Position numbers and translations under genes: made by a program | The notes under the pieces: model-generated | Told to the model about the DNA's origin: nothing | The model's database searches: none | The model's input: the letters and a program-made list of their open reading frames with translations, nothing else | Shown here: positions 63,626 to 64,000 of the stretch, piece by piece | Numbering within the stretch: position 1 is the stretch's first letter | Layout: each line of letters begins with the position of its first letter | Assembly (NCBI GenBank): GCA_013365365.1 | Contig: JABVXU010000056.1 | Location: forward strand, 62,001 to 126,000 | DNA: 64,000 nt | Direction of reading: 5' to 3' | Origin: Cruorifilaria tuberocauda | Taxonomy: Eukaryota; Nematoda; Chromadorea; Rhabditida; Onchocercidae

Positions 63626-63897
63626 AATGCTGGACGTTTGGCACAATTTGTCTTGTTTTTGGTGAAGAGGAAAATTTGTTTGGCACAAAAGACAGATGAA
63701 CAGACTGTGATGGAAAAATTAAACTTCCGACATACGTAAGCCGGAAACGTCAGCTGTTAAACAACCATCTCCGATAAATCTTGAGAGCGGTGACTTTGAC
63801 TTATTTTAATGGAACAATGAGAGCTCCCGTTGTCATTCTGAGAGTTCTCGGTTCCAACACTCGGAGAACAGTACTTTTTAACAATGCAAAATGTTCT

Positions 63898-63926
63898 CCT
63901 TCTTTCTCTCTCTCTCTTTCTCTCGA
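63898..63926. repeat. CT-rich microsatellite
   Basis: TTCTTTCTCTCTCTCTCTTTCTCTCG, an interrupted CT repeat near the window end. No gene is recognisable from 63627 to 64000. Confidence 0.85.
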
Positions 63927-64000
63927 TATCTTACAGTGTGATATTAGCTCTTTTGTTCTTACTGTTAACAAATTAATAATATTAACATTGAATGACTTTT

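Noticed and set aside
63384..63739. Cys/Val-rich plus-strand frames
   Set aside because: They are translations of a TG/TGCG microsatellite.

Overview
The window looks like nuclear DNA of a parasitic nematode. It is A+T-rich with short introns and carries a cuticle collagen, nematode-like clathrin, MRE11 and LUC7-like genes, and a type II TGF-beta receptor of the DAF-4 class. Several start codons sit a few bases after an AG splice acceptor, as expected for spliced-leader trans-splicing. A filarial or other spirurid worm is my best guess; the species cannot be fixed from the sequence alone. I saw no transposase, reverse transcriptase, CRISPR array, tRNA or rRNA gene.

Layout. At the left end, two genes read rightward: an unrecognised coiled-coil protein (1066-3348) and a cuticle collagen (6156-8394). 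A 3.6 kb stretch without recognisable genes separates them from seven genes that all read leftward: clathrin heavy chain (30 exons, 23120-12014), a membrane-anchored flavodoxin-domain protein resembling only the front half of TYW1 (28651-27185), an ADCK2-type mitochondrial kinase-like protein (34940-30015), the GATOR2 subunit WDR24 (41244-35546), the DNA-repair nuclease MRE11 (45448-41690), a LUC7L3-type splicing factor (49549-46801) and a DAF-4-like receptor kinase (56622-51654). The last 7 kb (56.6-64 kb) has no convincing gene but holds microsatellites and a dense cluster of GATA-type motifs.

I rebuilt exon chains by hand from splice signals, reading frame and remembered family sequence. 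For the seven conserved leftward genes and the collagen, intron phases join without frame breaks from start to stop, which is strong internal evidence. Weak points are the middle of the coiled-coil gene, the last junction of the receptor and the final exon of the flavodoxin gene.

Functional grouping. MRE11, WDR24 and ADCK2 lie head-to-tail with gaps of about 445 and 605 bases and acceptor sites next to the downstream start codons, so a polycistronic operon is plausible. The other genes serve separate processes: membrane traffic (clathrin), cuticle (collagen), splicing (LUC7L3) and TGF-beta signalling (receptor). The most unusual observations are the TYW1-like flavodoxin half without its radical-SAM half, two GC-AG introns, an in-frame optional extension in clathrin, and the GATA-motif cluster upstream of the receptor.
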